Shown here piece by piece: positions 8,998 to 18,427 of a DNA stretch of 64,000 bases. Every line of letters begins with the position of its first letter. The stretch's first letter is position 1. Both the position numbers and the translations under genes were made by a program. The notes beneath the pieces are model-generated. The model saw only the letters and a list, made by a program, of their open reading frames with translations, did not search any database and was not told the origin of the DNA. Source of the stretch: CAMWXW01 sp051650105 (GTDB lineage: Bacteria; Desulfobacterota; Desulfovibrionia; Desulfovibrionales; Desulfovibrionaceae); contig JBOFIJ010000006.1 of the NCBI GenBank assembly GCA_051650105.1, forward strand, positions 62,001 to 126,000. Reading direction: 5' to 3'.

Positions 8998-9415
8998 GAG
9001 AACTCCATATAAATAATGTTGTGTCAACAGTCATATTTTTGCAAAAAGTATAGCAAGATAGCATTGTTCTTTGTATATTTTTTGTTTCAGTACTTTGCAC
9101 ACTTCATATGAAGTACTTTTTCCAGAAAATATGCCGTGCAAGTATACGATTCTTTTGCTATTATGTCTAGAGATAAAGACTCTTTTTTCCAGAAATTAGA
9201 TTGTTCTTTTAAGGGGTATTCTTACGCACTTTGTGTTAATAATGTATGGCATGGTAGTAGGGTAATTGCGGTGGTGTGTACTCAAATACAGTATCACCCT
9301 GTGGATATGGTATATATTTCTTTTCTTCGTTTTGTTAAAAGGGAGATATTTATCTTGTTTTTATTCGTATTACACAGTATACTCCTTAGTGTTAGTTACG
9401 AAATATAGAGGGCTT
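8998..9415. promoter_or_regulatory. Divergent regulatory region between sdhA and rsmH, with a 14-bp palindrome
   Basis: ACTTCATATGAAGT at 9101-9114 is a perfect 14-bp palindrome nested in a larger inverted repeat (AGTACTT at 9089-9095, AAGTACT at 9111-9117). It lies about 105 bp upstream of sdhA and could be an operator. On the minus strand TATACT near 9050 is a possible sdhA -10 box. An 90-codon frame at 9136-9408 (GTG start) has no ribosome binding site and no family likeness, and is not annotated. mraZ, which often precedes rsmH, is absent. Confidence 0.4.
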
Positions 9416-10375
9416 ATGGTGTCAGATTCCCAATTAGCGCATACCGTTCACATACCTGTTCTTTTGGAAGAAGTGCTCACTCTTCTTGATGTTAAAGAGC
9501 ATGGAATATACTTAGATGCTACTTTGGGTCTTGGTGGGCATTCTTTAGCTATTATGGAAAAATCTAATGGGAAAGCCCGTGTTATCGCCATAGATAGAGA
9601 TATAGCTGCTATCACTATTGCTAAACAGCGATTACAAGAATATAAAACTGTTTCTGTCCATCATGCTACATATTCTTCCTATGAACGTATCTTACAAGAG
9701 AATTCTGTAGAACTTCTTGATGGTGTTCTTCTCGATATTGGGGTATCTTCCATGCAGTTAGATACCCCAGAACGTGGTTTTAGTTTTAGAAGCGATGCTC
9801 CTCTTGATATGAGAATGAACCAACAAAGTACGGAGCTATCGGCACAGACATTATTGCAATTTTCTTCTTTTGAAGAGATACGTTATATTATTGAGAACTA
9901 TGGAGAAGACCCTTTGGCTGCGAAAATTGCAAGAGCCATCGTAGATGCAAGGCAACATTCCACAATAACAACAACATGTGAACTTGCAGAAATTGTTTAT
10001 AATACATACCCCCTTAAATGGAGAAAGACTGCAAAGAATCACCCTGCAACAAGGACATTTCAAGCCATACGTATTGCAGTAAATAAAGAATTGCAAGAAT
10101 TGGAAAGTTTTTTAAGCACTATTGTGTCTTATGTAAAACCTGGTGCACGAATTCTTGTTATTTCATTTCATTCACTTGAAGACAGAATTGTAAAGAATAT
10201 TTTTCGAAAATATGGCCTTTCATGTATTTGTCCCCCCTTGTTAGAGCGCTGTGTCTGCGACCATGCTCCCTCCCTCAAAGTTATCACAAAAAAGCCTCTA
10301 ATAGCTTCTTTAGAAGAGTGCTCCATAAATTCAAGAGCAAAATGTGCAAAACTTCGTGTTGCAGAAAGATTATAG
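9416..10375 (+). CDS. rsmH: 16S rRNA m4C1402 methyltransferase RsmH
   Basis: A 319-residue methyltransferase that N4-methylates C1402 in the decoding centre of 16S rRNA. It starts VHIPVLLEEVLTLLD, a typical RsmH opening, with the SAM-binding loop DATLGLGGHS and the motif LDIGVSSMQLD. ISFHSLEDRIVK near the C-terminus and the terminal SRAKCAKLRVAER are family hallmarks. The ATG at 9416 follows AGAGGG and matches the family start; earlier in-frame codons would add a hydrophobic extension without precedent. It opens the division/cell-wall cluster; ftsL begins 12 bp after its stop. Confidence 0.97.
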   Translation: MVSDSQLAHTVHIPVLLEEVLTLLDVKEHGIYLDATLGLGGHSLAIMEKSNGKARVIAIDRDIAAITIAKQRLQEYKTVSVHHATYSSYERILQENSVELLDGVLLDIGVSSMQLDTPERGFSFRSDAPLDMRMNQQSTELSAQTLLQFSSFEEIRYIIENYGEDPLAAKIARAIVDARQHSTITTTCELAEIVYNTYPLKWRKTAKNHPATRTFQAIRIAVNKELQELESFLSTIVSYVKPGARILVISFHSLEDRIVKNIFRKYGLSCICPPLLERCVCDHAPSLKVITKKPLIASLEECSINSRAKCAKLRVAERL

Positions 10376-10387
10376 GGTAATTCTTAT

Positions 10388-10684
10388 ATGAGAAAAACGT
10401 CAAAATTTACTATATTTATATCTTCAATTATTGTGTTGTTTTTCTGTATTACTGTGGGAATTACTGTTTGGCTTGGTGTTGAGAAGGCTAGGTTGGCATA
10501 TGATGTAGGTGAATATAGAAAAAGGCATAAAAATGCTTCTGAATTTTTAAGTAAACTAGATACAGAACGAGAGTTATTATCTTCACCTAGTAGATTAAGG
10601 AAATTTGCTAAAAAAGAGGGCCTTTCTCCAGCACAAAGTGGCCAGGTAAGAAAGATTATTATCGAAATTCCAGCTAAGAAATAG
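10388..10684 (+). CDS. ftsL: Cell-division protein FtsL
   Basis: A 98-residue bitopic protein: a basic cytoplasmic N-terminus (MRKTSKF), one membrane segment at about residues 8-29, and a short periplasmic helical region of coiled-coil character. Sequence is poorly conserved in FtsL; the call rests on size, topology and position between rsmH and ftsI. FtsL forms the FtsQLB/FtsWI regulatory complex of the divisome in the inner membrane. Spacing to ftsI is 10 bp. Confidence 0.8.
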   Translation: MRKTSKFTIFISSIIVLFFCITVGITVWLGVEKARLAYDVGEYRKRHKNASEFLSKLDTERELLSSPSRLRKFAKKEGLSPAQSGQVRKIIIEIPAKK

Positions 10685-10694
10685 TAGGATTTAT

Positions 10695-12713
10695 ATGCTT
10701 CGTGCTGTATTTGACAAGAAAAAGAAACGAAAAAATCGTGTTATAGGAGCAAGTAGTAAAAAGGATTCGTTTTTTTCTATAAGACGAAGTGCTGTGCGAT
10801 CGAAAGAAAGTTTTAATCGAAATCCTTTTATCTTTTTTGTATTTATTCTATCATGTTTTGTTGTTATTATATGGGCTCGGTTAGGCTATTTACAAATTAT
10901 TGGTGAAAAAACACTTGGCTCAAAAGCGAGAAGACAGCATCAAACAACAGAATACATTATGGGAAAAAGAGGAAGTATTCTTGATAGACAGGGAAAGGTG
11001 CTTGCAAGAAGTATTGAAATGAGAACTGTTTCTGTGCAAACTTCACAAGTGCAAGATAAGAAAGCATTAGCTCTTGCTCTTGGAAAAATATTGAAAATAT
11101 CTGCACAAGACATAGAAAATTCTTTGCAAAAGGCAAAGGGTATTGTTTTATTGGCACGTAGAATTTCTGATGAGATGGCACAAAAAATAAAAGAGGCAGA
11201 TTTACATGGTGTTTCCCTTACAACAGAATATGGAAGAGTATATCCTTATAAAGATATAGCTGGGAAATTGCTCGGTTTTGTTGGAGATGACGGTATTGGT
11301 TTAGAAGGAATTGAATATATTAATAATGCTATTTTAGAAGGAGGAAAACAAAAAACTACTCTTTTACGAGATGCAAAAGGAAAAAAACTCTTTCTTGCTG
11401 GACTTATTGAAAATGAAGATCTTGATGGAAAGGATGTGCGTTTAACCATTGATATGAATGTTCAGCATATGGCTGAGGAGGCTTTGGAAAAGAGTGTTGT
11501 GCGTAATAAGGCACAATGGGGTGGCGTTCTTGTTGTTAAGGTGGATTCTGGAGATATTCTTGCTTTTGCTGAGTATCCAAGATTTAATCCAAATACTTTT
11601 AAAAGAAGTGTCCCTTCTCAATGGCGAAATAGGCTTGCGGTTGATGCATATGAACCAGGATCGAGCTTTAAACCGTTTCTTATTGCTGCAGTTTTGGAAG
11701 AAGGGCTTGTTACAGAAGAGAGTTTGATTTTTTGTGAAGGTGGTTCATGGAAAATAGGTAATTCCGTTATAAATGATGATACAGGATCATATCAGTGGTT
11801 GACACTTGTTGATGTCTTGGCACGGTCGAGTAATATTGGAATGTCCAAATTAGGCCTCACTTTGGGTCAAGATATATACCAAAAATATCTTACAAAACTT
11901 GGATTTGGTGTGAAAACACAAATTACTATTCCACAAAGTGCAGGGATTATGCGATCTAATAGGTATTGGTCAGATATAGATATTGCTACTCTTTCATTCG
12001 GACAAGGTATTGCTGTAACGGGTCTTCAATTGGCACAGGGTTTTCTTATTCTTGCTAATGGAGGAGTATTTCAGCCTTTGCGTTTATTTATGGACACAAA
12101 AATTGAAGAGTATCAATATCGTATTTTTAGTGAAAATACTATTAAAAGTGTCCATTCCATGTTAAGGAATGTTGTAGAAAATGGAACAGGAAAGCGGGCA
12201 TATACAGCAGCCGTTTCTTCTGGTGGAAAGACTGGAACAGCACAAAAAGCCAATAAAGAAGGTGGGTACGGAGATAAACGTTTTGCTTCTTTTGTAGGGA
12301 TGTTTCCTATTGAAAAACCTCAATATATTGTTGTGGTTCTTATAGATGAACCCTTACATAGTGTGTATGGTAGTGTTGTTGCTAGCCCTGTTTTTAAAGA
12401 TATTGCTAGTCAGATTGCTGTATATGCTGAGCTTAGCCCTGTTCCAGAAAAAATTACAGTATCCAAGATTTCTAAGAATATAAATCAGAGTGTGCGAAAA
12501 CCTCTTTTACCAAAGAATCAAAGTTCTTCTCGAATAATGCCAAATATTACTGGAAAAACGTTAAGAAGTGCTGTAGAATCCTTAGCTCAGTTTGGTATTA
12601 TCCCTATAATACATGGAAATTCTGGCATTGTCCTTAAACAGGTACCAGAGGAGGGGGCTGTTCTCCCTTCACAAAAGGCATCTATAGAAATTTGGCTTTC
12701 TGATACCAATTAA
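10695..12713 (+). CDS. ftsI: Septal transpeptidase FtsI (PBP3) with C-terminal PASTA domain
   Basis: A 672-residue class B penicillin-binding protein that cross-links septal peptidoglycan. One membrane anchor (about residues 43-65) follows a basic N-terminus. The dimerisation/pedestal domain contains RGSILDRQGKVLARS. The catalytic motifs are SSFK (nucleophile serine near 323), SSN (near 377) and KTGTA (near 512). The last roughly 60 residues (from MPNITGKTLRSA) form a PASTA-like domain, unlike E. coli FtsI but common in Desulfovibrio and Gram-positive SpoVD/PBP2x. The ATG follows AGGATTTAT. It lies between ftsL and murE in the normal dcw order. Confidence 0.95.
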   Translation: MLRAVFDKKKKRKNRVIGASSKKDSFFSIRRSAVRSKESFNRNPFIFFVFILSCFVVIIWARLGYLQIIGEKTLGSKARRQHQTTEYIMGKRGSILDRQGKVLARSIEMRTVSVQTSQVQDKKALALALGKILKISAQDIENSLQKAKGIVLLARRISDEMAQKIKEADLHGVSLTTEYGRVYPYKDIAGKLLGFVGDDGIGLEGIEYINNAILEGGKQKTTLLRDAKGKKLFLAGLIENEDLDGKDVRLTIDMNVQHMAEEALEKSVVRNKAQWGGVLVVKVDSGDILAFAEYPRFNPNTFKRSVPSQWRNRLAVDAYEPGSSFKPFLIAAVLEEGLVTEESLIFCEGGSWKIGNSVINDDTGSYQWLTLVDVLARSSNIGMSKLGLTLGQDIYQKYLTKLGFGVKTQITIPQSAGIMRSNRYWSDIDIATLSFGQGIAVTGLQLAQGFLILANGGVFQPLRLFMDTKIEEYQYRIFSENTIKSVHSMLRNVVENGTGKRAYTAAVSSGGKTGTAQKANKEGGYGDKRFASFVGMFPIEKPQYIVVVLIDEPLHSVYGSVVASPVFKDIASQIAVYAELSPVPEKITVSKISKNINQSVRKPLLPKNQSSSRIMPNITGKTLRSAVESLAQFGIIPIIHGNSGIVLKQVPEEGAVLPSQKASIEIWLSDTN

Positions 12714-12729
12714 TAAAGAGAGTATTTTT

Positions 12730-14166
12730 ATGAATACGATATATTCTTTTGAAGAACTTCTTGACCACGTAAGAAAAGAGGCTATCCCTGTGTATACCGA
12801 TTCACGGTGTGTAACAGAATCTTCTGTTTTTATTGCACAGCAAGGCACTAAAGAGGATGGGAGGGCATTTATTTACAGTGCTATTACAAAGGGTGCTAAA
12901 TATATTGTTATTGAGGGTTCCTATGCATTGCCAAATTCTTCAGTTGTTCTTTTTTGTGTTGACGATATACGTGTTGCAGAAGCAAGATTAGCAGAGGCAC
13001 GTTATGCTCCTAAAGACTATAATCCTCTTACTATTGGGATAACTGGTACAAATGGGAAAACGACGTCTTCTTATTTGATGGAACATCTTTTAATAAATAT
13101 GGGGAGACGTGTTGGTGTTATTGGAACTGTCAATTATCATTTTCCAGGACACGTTCTTCCTTCCACGCTGACAACTCCTTCTTGTCTTCACATTTATGAG
13201 TTGTTTTCTAAAATGAGAGAAGAGAATGTAGATGCTATTCTTATGGAAGTTTCCTCTCATTCTCTTGCTCAAAGAAGAACCGAAGGAATTTCATTTGATG
13301 GGGTGATTTTCACAAATGTAACGCAAGATCATCTAGATTATCACCACACTATGGAAGAATATTTTCAGGCAAAATTATTATTATTTTCTAGAAATCCTCA
13401 TGCTGCTATGGCTATTAATATTGATGATGAATATGGTAAAAGGATATATGCAAACTATCCTCATGCTGTGGGTTTTACGTTACGTGAAGATAGTTTTTCT
13501 TCGAGTATATTATGCGGAAGTGTTGTGGAACTTTCTACAAAAGGGATGTTGCTTTCTTTATCGTATGCTGGAGAAAAATGGACATTGTCTTCTGCATTAG
13601 TTGGAAAACATAATGCATATAATTTACTGGGTGTTATTGCTCTTGCTTTGGCTCTTGGTTTCACTAGCACACAAACACAGTCTCTTTCAACATGTGTTGG
13701 AGTTATTGGAAGGCTTGAAAGAATAGAAGATAGTTGTGTCTTTGTGGATTACGCTCATACTCCAGATGCACTATCTAATGTTCTTGCTACTCTCAAAGAT
13801 GCTGGATTTACAAAAATTCTTACAGTATTTGGTTGTGGAGGAGAAAGGGATTCAGAAAAAAGACCTCTTATGGCCACTGCTGTGGAGGCTTTTAGCGATA
13901 TCATAATTGTTACTTCGGATAACCCGCGTAATGAGAATCCCGATATTATTATTGAGGACATTATGCGAGGTTTTCAAGACACCAAGTCGGTTCACATTGA
14001 ATTAGATAGGGAGAAAGCAATTACATTGGCATTATCGTTATATGAAGAGGGTATGGCAATTCTTATTGCTGGAAAAGGACATGAAGAATATCAGATTATT
14101 GGAGAAACAAAATACCCTTTTAGTGATCAAAAGATTGTAAAGGCTTTATTAAAAGAAAATGGATGA
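12730..14166 (+). CDS. murE: UDP-MurNAc-L-Ala-D-Glu:meso-diaminopimelate ligase MurE
   Basis: A 478-residue cytoplasmic Mur ligase that adds the third stem-peptide residue using ATP. The P-loop GITGTNGKTTSSY is at about residues 101-113, and DNPRNENP near residue 397 is the sequence that recognises meso-diaminopimelate, so peptidoglycan should be of the DAP type. The C-terminal GKGHE motif is present. It starts 16 bp after ftsI and overlaps the following ybeY by 8 bp. The canonical followers murF, mraY, murD and ftsW are not here, so the dcw cluster is interrupted. Confidence 0.97.
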   Translation: MNTIYSFEELLDHVRKEAIPVYTDSRCVTESSVFIAQQGTKEDGRAFIYSAITKGAKYIVIEGSYALPNSSVVLFCVDDIRVAEARLAEARYAPKDYNPLTIGITGTNGKTTSSYLMEHLLINMGRRVGVIGTVNYHFPGHVLPSTLTTPSCLHIYELFSKMREENVDAILMEVSSHSLAQRRTEGISFDGVIFTNVTQDHLDYHHTMEEYFQAKLLLFSRNPHAAMAINIDDEYGKRIYANYPHAVGFTLREDSFSSSILCGSVVELSTKGMLLSLSYAGEKWTLSSALVGKHNAYNLLGVIALALALGFTSTQTQSLSTCVGVIGRLERIEDSCVFVDYAHTPDALSNVLATLKDAGFTKILTVFGCGGERDSEKRPLMATAVEAFSDIIIVTSDNPRNENPDIIIEDIMRGFQDTKSVHIELDREKAITLALSLYEEGMAILIAGKGHEEYQIIGETKYPFSDQKIVKALLKENG

Positions 14167-14647
14167 TTCTGAAGGAATTCTTATTGAAATAGAAGAGGGT
14201 ATTTTGTTATATTCTCCTTTTGTACTAAGGGAATATAGGCTAATATTATCTGCTATGTTGCATAGTCTACAGAGTTCTTTGTCTCTTGAGTTATATCTCG
14301 TTTGGGATTCCACCATTATACTATATAATAAAGAGTATATGGGATGTGCTGGACCAACTAATGTTCTTTCTTTTGAAAATTTTGCGGATGAAAAAGATAT
14401 TTTCTTTGGAGATGATGTAACGGAAAAGATACCTATTATATCTTCCGCCATCATCATTCTTTCCTTAGAAACTGCTATGCGAGAAGCATGTTTGTATGGC
14501 CAAAAAAAGGAAGAATATATAGTATTTCTTCTGGCTCACGGTCTTGTTCATGCCCATGGTTATGATCATGGTGAGGAAATGGATATATTAGTACAGCGCT
14601 GTTTGCGTTATGTGCAGGAAGATACCGCTTATGTGGATATTATTTGA
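14159..14647 (+). CDS. ybeY: Endoribonuclease YbeY
   Basis: A 162-residue metal-dependent RNase involved in 16S rRNA 3' maturation and ribosome quality control. The zinc site HGLVHAHGYDH (HxxxHxxGxxH) is at about residues 126-136, and TNVLSFEN in the N-terminal half matches the family TDVLSF segment. The ATG overlaps the murE stop by 8 bp, indicating translational coupling. It replaces the usual murF in the cluster. Confidence 0.92.
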   Translation: MDDSEGILIEIEEGILLYSPFVLREYRLILSAMLHSLQSSLSLELYLVWDSTIILYNKEYMGCAGPTNVLSFENFADEKDIFFGDDVTEKIPIISSAIIILSLETAMREACLYGQKKEEYIVFLLAHGLVHAHGYDHGEEMDILVQRCLRYVQEDTAYVDII

Positions 14648-14784
14648 AGAAGAGTATGGTATTGTTACTAACGAGTGAAAAAGAGTATTAAAAAATATAT
14701 AGTCTTTTATTGTGTAATTATTATGTAATGATTCTTGTTATATTCTATAGATGTGTTATAGAGAGAATATAAGAGGGGGCCATT

Positions 14785-15507
14785 GTGAAGAATATATATA
14801 CTATTGTTATTTTAGTATTAGTAAGTTTTTTCTTTATGCCTTTGAATGTTCTTAGTGTATTTGCATCGGAACCTCCTGTGGCTAAGAAAAGAGTTTTTTA
14901 TGAAGAAAATAAATTAGGTTTCTTTGGTCTTGCTTCTGTTAAAGTTGGGTATTCTCATGTAATGAGCTCCATAACGGTAAGTAATTTGCCTTTTCTTGGT
15001 TCTATGCATGTGGATAAAGCAACTAAAGGTGCAATTAATACTGGTGTAGCTGGAACATTAGGATATAAGTTTACGCCATTATTTGGAATACGGACAGAAT
15101 TGGAATTATTATTTCGTACTCGAACTGAAATGAATTCTTCAACTCTTCTTATCTCTCCTATTGGTGTACAAAAAGGGAGCACGAGGCATAACCTTACTAT
15201 TGGAACATTGTTAGTGAATTGGTATTTAGACTTTTATGTAACTAAAAAAATTGCTCTTTATACTGGGTTTGGGGTTGGAATGGGTATGGTAAGGCATATT
15301 TCGATGGATACCGGTATTTTTAAGGATATAACATTTTCTTGGAATGTAAATGCTGGAACAATGATCACAGTGTTAAAGTTTCTGGTTATTGATATTGGTG
15401 TGCGTTATAGTGATTTTGGTACAATTAATGATGGATCGCGTACATTATTAGTAAAAAATGCACCGAGTGCTATCGAAGTACTGGCTGGGATATCATATAA
15501 ATTTTAA
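14785..15507 (+). CDS. Small outer-membrane beta-barrel protein
   Basis: A 240-residue exported protein. The GTG start follows AAGAGGGGG at ideal spacing. A signal peptide runs to about residue 28 (cleavage near VFASE). The remainder has alternating hydrophobic residues, glycine-rich turns and a terminal SYKF; the C-terminal aromatic is the usual outer-membrane insertion signal. Repeated strands such as GVAGTLGYKFTPLFGIRTEL resemble eight-stranded OmpA/opacity-type barrels. A surface adhesin or antigen role is possible in a host-associated bacterium, but nothing in the sequence proves it. The gene is monocistronic by spacing. Confidence 0.75.
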   Translation: MKNIYTIVILVLVSFFFMPLNVLSVFASEPPVAKKRVFYEENKLGFFGLASVKVGYSHVMSSITVSNLPFLGSMHVDKATKGAINTGVAGTLGYKFTPLFGIRTELELLFRTRTEMNSSTLLISPIGVQKGSTRHNLTIGTLLVNWYLDFYVTKKIALYTGFGVGMGMVRHISMDTGIFKDITFSWNVNAGTMITVLKFLVIDIGVRYSDFGTINDGSRTLLVKNAPSAIEVLAGISYKF

Positions 15508-15891
15508 TTATATTCTTAACATATATTGCTAATATTATGTATAGGATTACTCTACACATGGTTTCTTTTATGAAATAATATTGATGCTTTTCTTTTTTAT
15601 TCTGCAATTGAATAGTCCTTTTTGTGCAGAGCTGTAAGGGTATATTCTTTCCAGTTTCTTGTATTTTGGTATAGGTGGAATGGGCAGCAGTGCCATTATC
15701 GACATGTCATGCATCTGTGCAGATATATAGTATCGCTTTATTCTTATTGAATTTTGTGGTCTTTGAAAATAGATATCATTAGCATTGTTAATAAATACTA
15801 AGCATGTGATATGATTAAAAGTGCTGTGTAGAAAGTATAAAAAATATATTATTAAAGAGCAGTTTACCTTTTATTTAGTGTTTTAAGAAAT
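15508..15891. other. Intergenic region between convergent genes
   Basis: Two small hairpins occur (ATCTG/CAGAT near 15711-15722 and AATGG...CCATT near 15676-15694), neither with a U-tract. No gene recognised. Confidence 0.4.
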
Positions 15892-17817
15892 CTATAGTGC
15901 TCCATGTTCTCTGTGTTTTCCTGTTTCTTCTATAATGTATCCACCTAAAGAATAAAGATGATTCTGGTATTCTTTACTCTTTATTGTATCGAGCATCAGT
16001 TGAATCCCTTTGTGAGAATGTATTTCCTTTGGAATAATAATTTCATACGTTTCTTCTGTAATTGGAATAAAATCTAATCCTAATGCCTTTGCTGCGGAAT
16101 ATGTTCCTAATGCACAATCTACAGCCTTCACTGCTACATTGAGAGCTGCGGCGATATGTGTATATTCTTCTGCAGTGTATCCATTAATATGTTCTTTATT
16201 TAAGGATTCTTTTTCCAGAAGGTGGTCTAAAAGTATCCTTGTGCCAGAACCTCTTTGTCTATTGATAAAGGAGATATCTTCACGTACAAGGTCTGACAGT
16301 GAGAAAATATTTTTGGGATTATTTTTTTGTACTATAAGTCCTTGTACTCTTTTTGCTAGAGTGTAAAGATAGCATGGTGTAGATGGTAAATATTTTTTTA
16401 GAAAGGGGATATTGAAATCTTGAGTATGTACATCAAACAAATGCATTCCAGCACAGTGAGTTTTCCCAGAAGAAAGTGCTTTTATTCCACCCATGCTACC
16501 AGTGTGGGCAGAAATAAGTGAAAATTGTTTTTGTTGCATAAAGGAATTAAGAAGATCTAACCCTGTATCGTGGCTTCCTATACAAATAACACTATTTTCA
16601 ATGGATTTTATAGAGCGATTCCTTTCAACATTAATGAGGGTTTCGCCATTTATTCCTTCTATATGCGAGTCTATATGGACAATTCCTTCTGCTCTTGCCA
16701 ATGTAGTAGTGTTACCTGTTCCTCGTGGAAGAGGAATAGCAATATAGCTATCTTTTATTTTACCAAGACGGACTCTGATGAACTCATCAATTCCTATTCG
16801 AGAAGGGATTGATTGGGTTAAGTATGCTTCGATATACTTTTTTTCTGTTGTTTTTTGGTGAGCGAGCCTTGTTATAAGAGGTTCTATAATAGTATCAAAG
16901 CAGACAGCAGAGCTTACGGGATATCCTGGAGTACCAAGAACGATATGTTTATTAACTATTCCTAGCATAGTGGGTTTTCCTGGCATTGCACGAATTCCAT
17001 GAAAGAGAACAGTGCCAATGCTTTCTATGCTTGCTTTAGAAAAATCTTTCGATCCAGCAGAAGATCCAGCACAAAGCAGTGTTATGTGATACTTGTTTTT
17101 AATACTTTTTCGTATTGCTTCTTGTATTTTCTCGAGAGAATCAGGTACAGGGGGCATTATGTGAGGAATACACCCTTTTTCTAGACAAAGAGCAGAAAGT
17201 ATGTGGGAATTGGATTCTAAGATTTCATTTTTCTTTGGTATACGACGTTCTGCAATATCTATTATTTCGTCTCCTGTTGGGATAATAGATATTCTTATTT
17301 TCTCATATACGGGAACTTCCCATATTCCTGCGTTAAGAATGGCTCCTATATCATATGGACGAATCCGATGATTTTCTGGAAGGAGTAGTTCTGTTGCAAC
17401 AATATCTTCCCCTATTTTTCGAACATGTTGCCATGGGAAAACAGCTTCTTCTATGCTTATGTGGTTCTCATCAATTTGTACAGTATGTTCTATCATAATA
17501 ACGGCATTATACTGTTTTGGGAGTGGAGACCCTGTATTTATTGCTTCATACTCTTTTTCTTTTGTTAAAATAACAGGATTTCCTTCTCTTGCAGCGAATG
17601 TAGAGTGTGCTACTACCGCAAAGCCGTCCATTGCAGCGCTGTGATACAAGGGTGCAGATACCTTTGCAAAAATGGCTTTGGCAAGAACTCTTCCAGAAGC
17701 TTGTTCTGCAGGGATATATTCTCTTTTAATACTATTCTCTGGAAGAGCAGCAAAGGCTATTTCCAAAGCTTCATGTATTGGCAATATTGTGAGATAGACA
17801 TTTCTTTTTATGGTCAT
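15892..17817 (-). CDS. moeA: Molybdopterin molybdenumtransferase MoeA fused to a PBP-like substrate-binding domain
   Basis: A 641-residue two-domain protein. Residues 1 to about 405 are MoeA, which inserts molybdenum or tungsten into adenylated molybdopterin: AMDGFAV near residue 63, IIPTGDEI near 185, CAGSSAGSKD and the AMPGKPTMLG and GTPGYPVS loops are visible. From about 410 (IGSHDTGLDLLNSF) to the end is a PBP-like domain of the LysR-substrate-binding type, with SMGGIKAL, NRQRGSGTR and GTYSAAKALGLDF. This fusion is known in anaerobes and archaea and is thought to sense the oxyanion or cofactor. It is transcribed away from glmS. No molybdoenzyme gene is in the window. Confidence 0.9.
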   Translation of the reverse strand: MTIKRNVYLTILPIHEALEIAFAALPENSIKREYIPAEQASGRVLAKAIFAKVSAPLYHSAAMDGFAVVAHSTFAAREGNPVILTKEKEYEAINTGSPLPKQYNAVIMIEHTVQIDENHISIEEAVFPWQHVRKIGEDIVATELLLPENHRIRPYDIGAILNAGIWEVPVYEKIRISIIPTGDEIIDIAERRIPKKNEILESNSHILSALCLEKGCIPHIMPPVPDSLEKIQEAIRKSIKNKYHITLLCAGSSAGSKDFSKASIESIGTVLFHGIRAMPGKPTMLGIVNKHIVLGTPGYPVSSAVCFDTIIEPLITRLAHQKTTEKKYIEAYLTQSIPSRIGIDEFIRVRLGKIKDSYIAIPLPRGTGNTTTLARAEGIVHIDSHIEGINGETLINVERNRSIKSIENSVICIGSHDTGLDLLNSFMQQKQFSLISAHTGSMGGIKALSSGKTHCAGMHLFDVHTQDFNIPFLKKYLPSTPCYLYTLAKRVQGLIVQKNNPKNIFSLSDLVREDISFINRQRGSGTRILLDHLLEKESLNKEHINGYTAEEYTHIAAALNVAVKAVDCALGTYSAAKALGLDFIPITEETYEIIIPKEIHSHKGIQLMLDTIKSKEYQNHLYSLGGYIIEETGKHREHGAL

Positions 17818-18427
17818 GTAATACTGTTTTAGCTCCCTTTACCATTTTTCTTTTATATCATTATATATTCTCTTTCGAACTTTTATTACGAGTATATTCC
17901 TAAACAATTTTTTGATAGGGAAAGATAGTATATAGTCTATTTTTGGTATAAAAACAACAATTTTTTGTCATAGCCTATTTTGCTATTGTAACCTTGAGAA
18001 AGGGAGTATCTTTTCTTGTATAAAGGCATTGTGAATATGTAAATAGAGAGATATTCAATAATTATGTAGTGAATGGTATTATACAAAGCTAACAATAGCT
18101 TTGAACTATTTTCCATTAGTAGCAGTTGTGTATGTGTGAAATGTAGAGAAAAAAGACTGCTATATTTTACCTCTACAGTAGCGCATATACAAGAAGATAC
18201 GATAACAATGTGGAAAAATTTTAGATAGCATTATGTAGGATAAAACAGAAAGTTGTACATGTCAGAAATGGAATTTGAATATAGCTATGTGTATTTTTTG
18301 TTATATCGTTTTTTCTTAGGAGATATCTTTGAACATTCTTATAGGCTCTTTTTATAGTATTCCGATATTTGCATATTTACTAAATATATTGTATATTTAT
18401 AGTAGATAGTTTTACTATGAGGGTATT
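17818..18427. other. Divergent intergenic region moeA/glmS with a tetraloop hairpin
   Basis: CAAAGCTA (18084-18091), ACAA and TAGCTTTG (18096-18103) form a perfect 8-bp hairpin without a U-tract. A GAGGG precedes glmS. No open frame with coding character was found, and no glmS ribozyme was recognised. Confidence 0.4.

Noticed and set aside
9136..9408. 90-codon frame (GTG start) upstream of rsmH, considered as a decayed mraZ
   Set aside because: It has no ribosome binding site, a hydrophobic tail and no similarity to the MraZ motifs I know.
9266..9415. In-frame N-terminal extension of rsmH
   Set aside because: The extension is cysteine- and aromatic-rich, without precedent in the family; ATG 9416 has AGAGGG and matches the family start.
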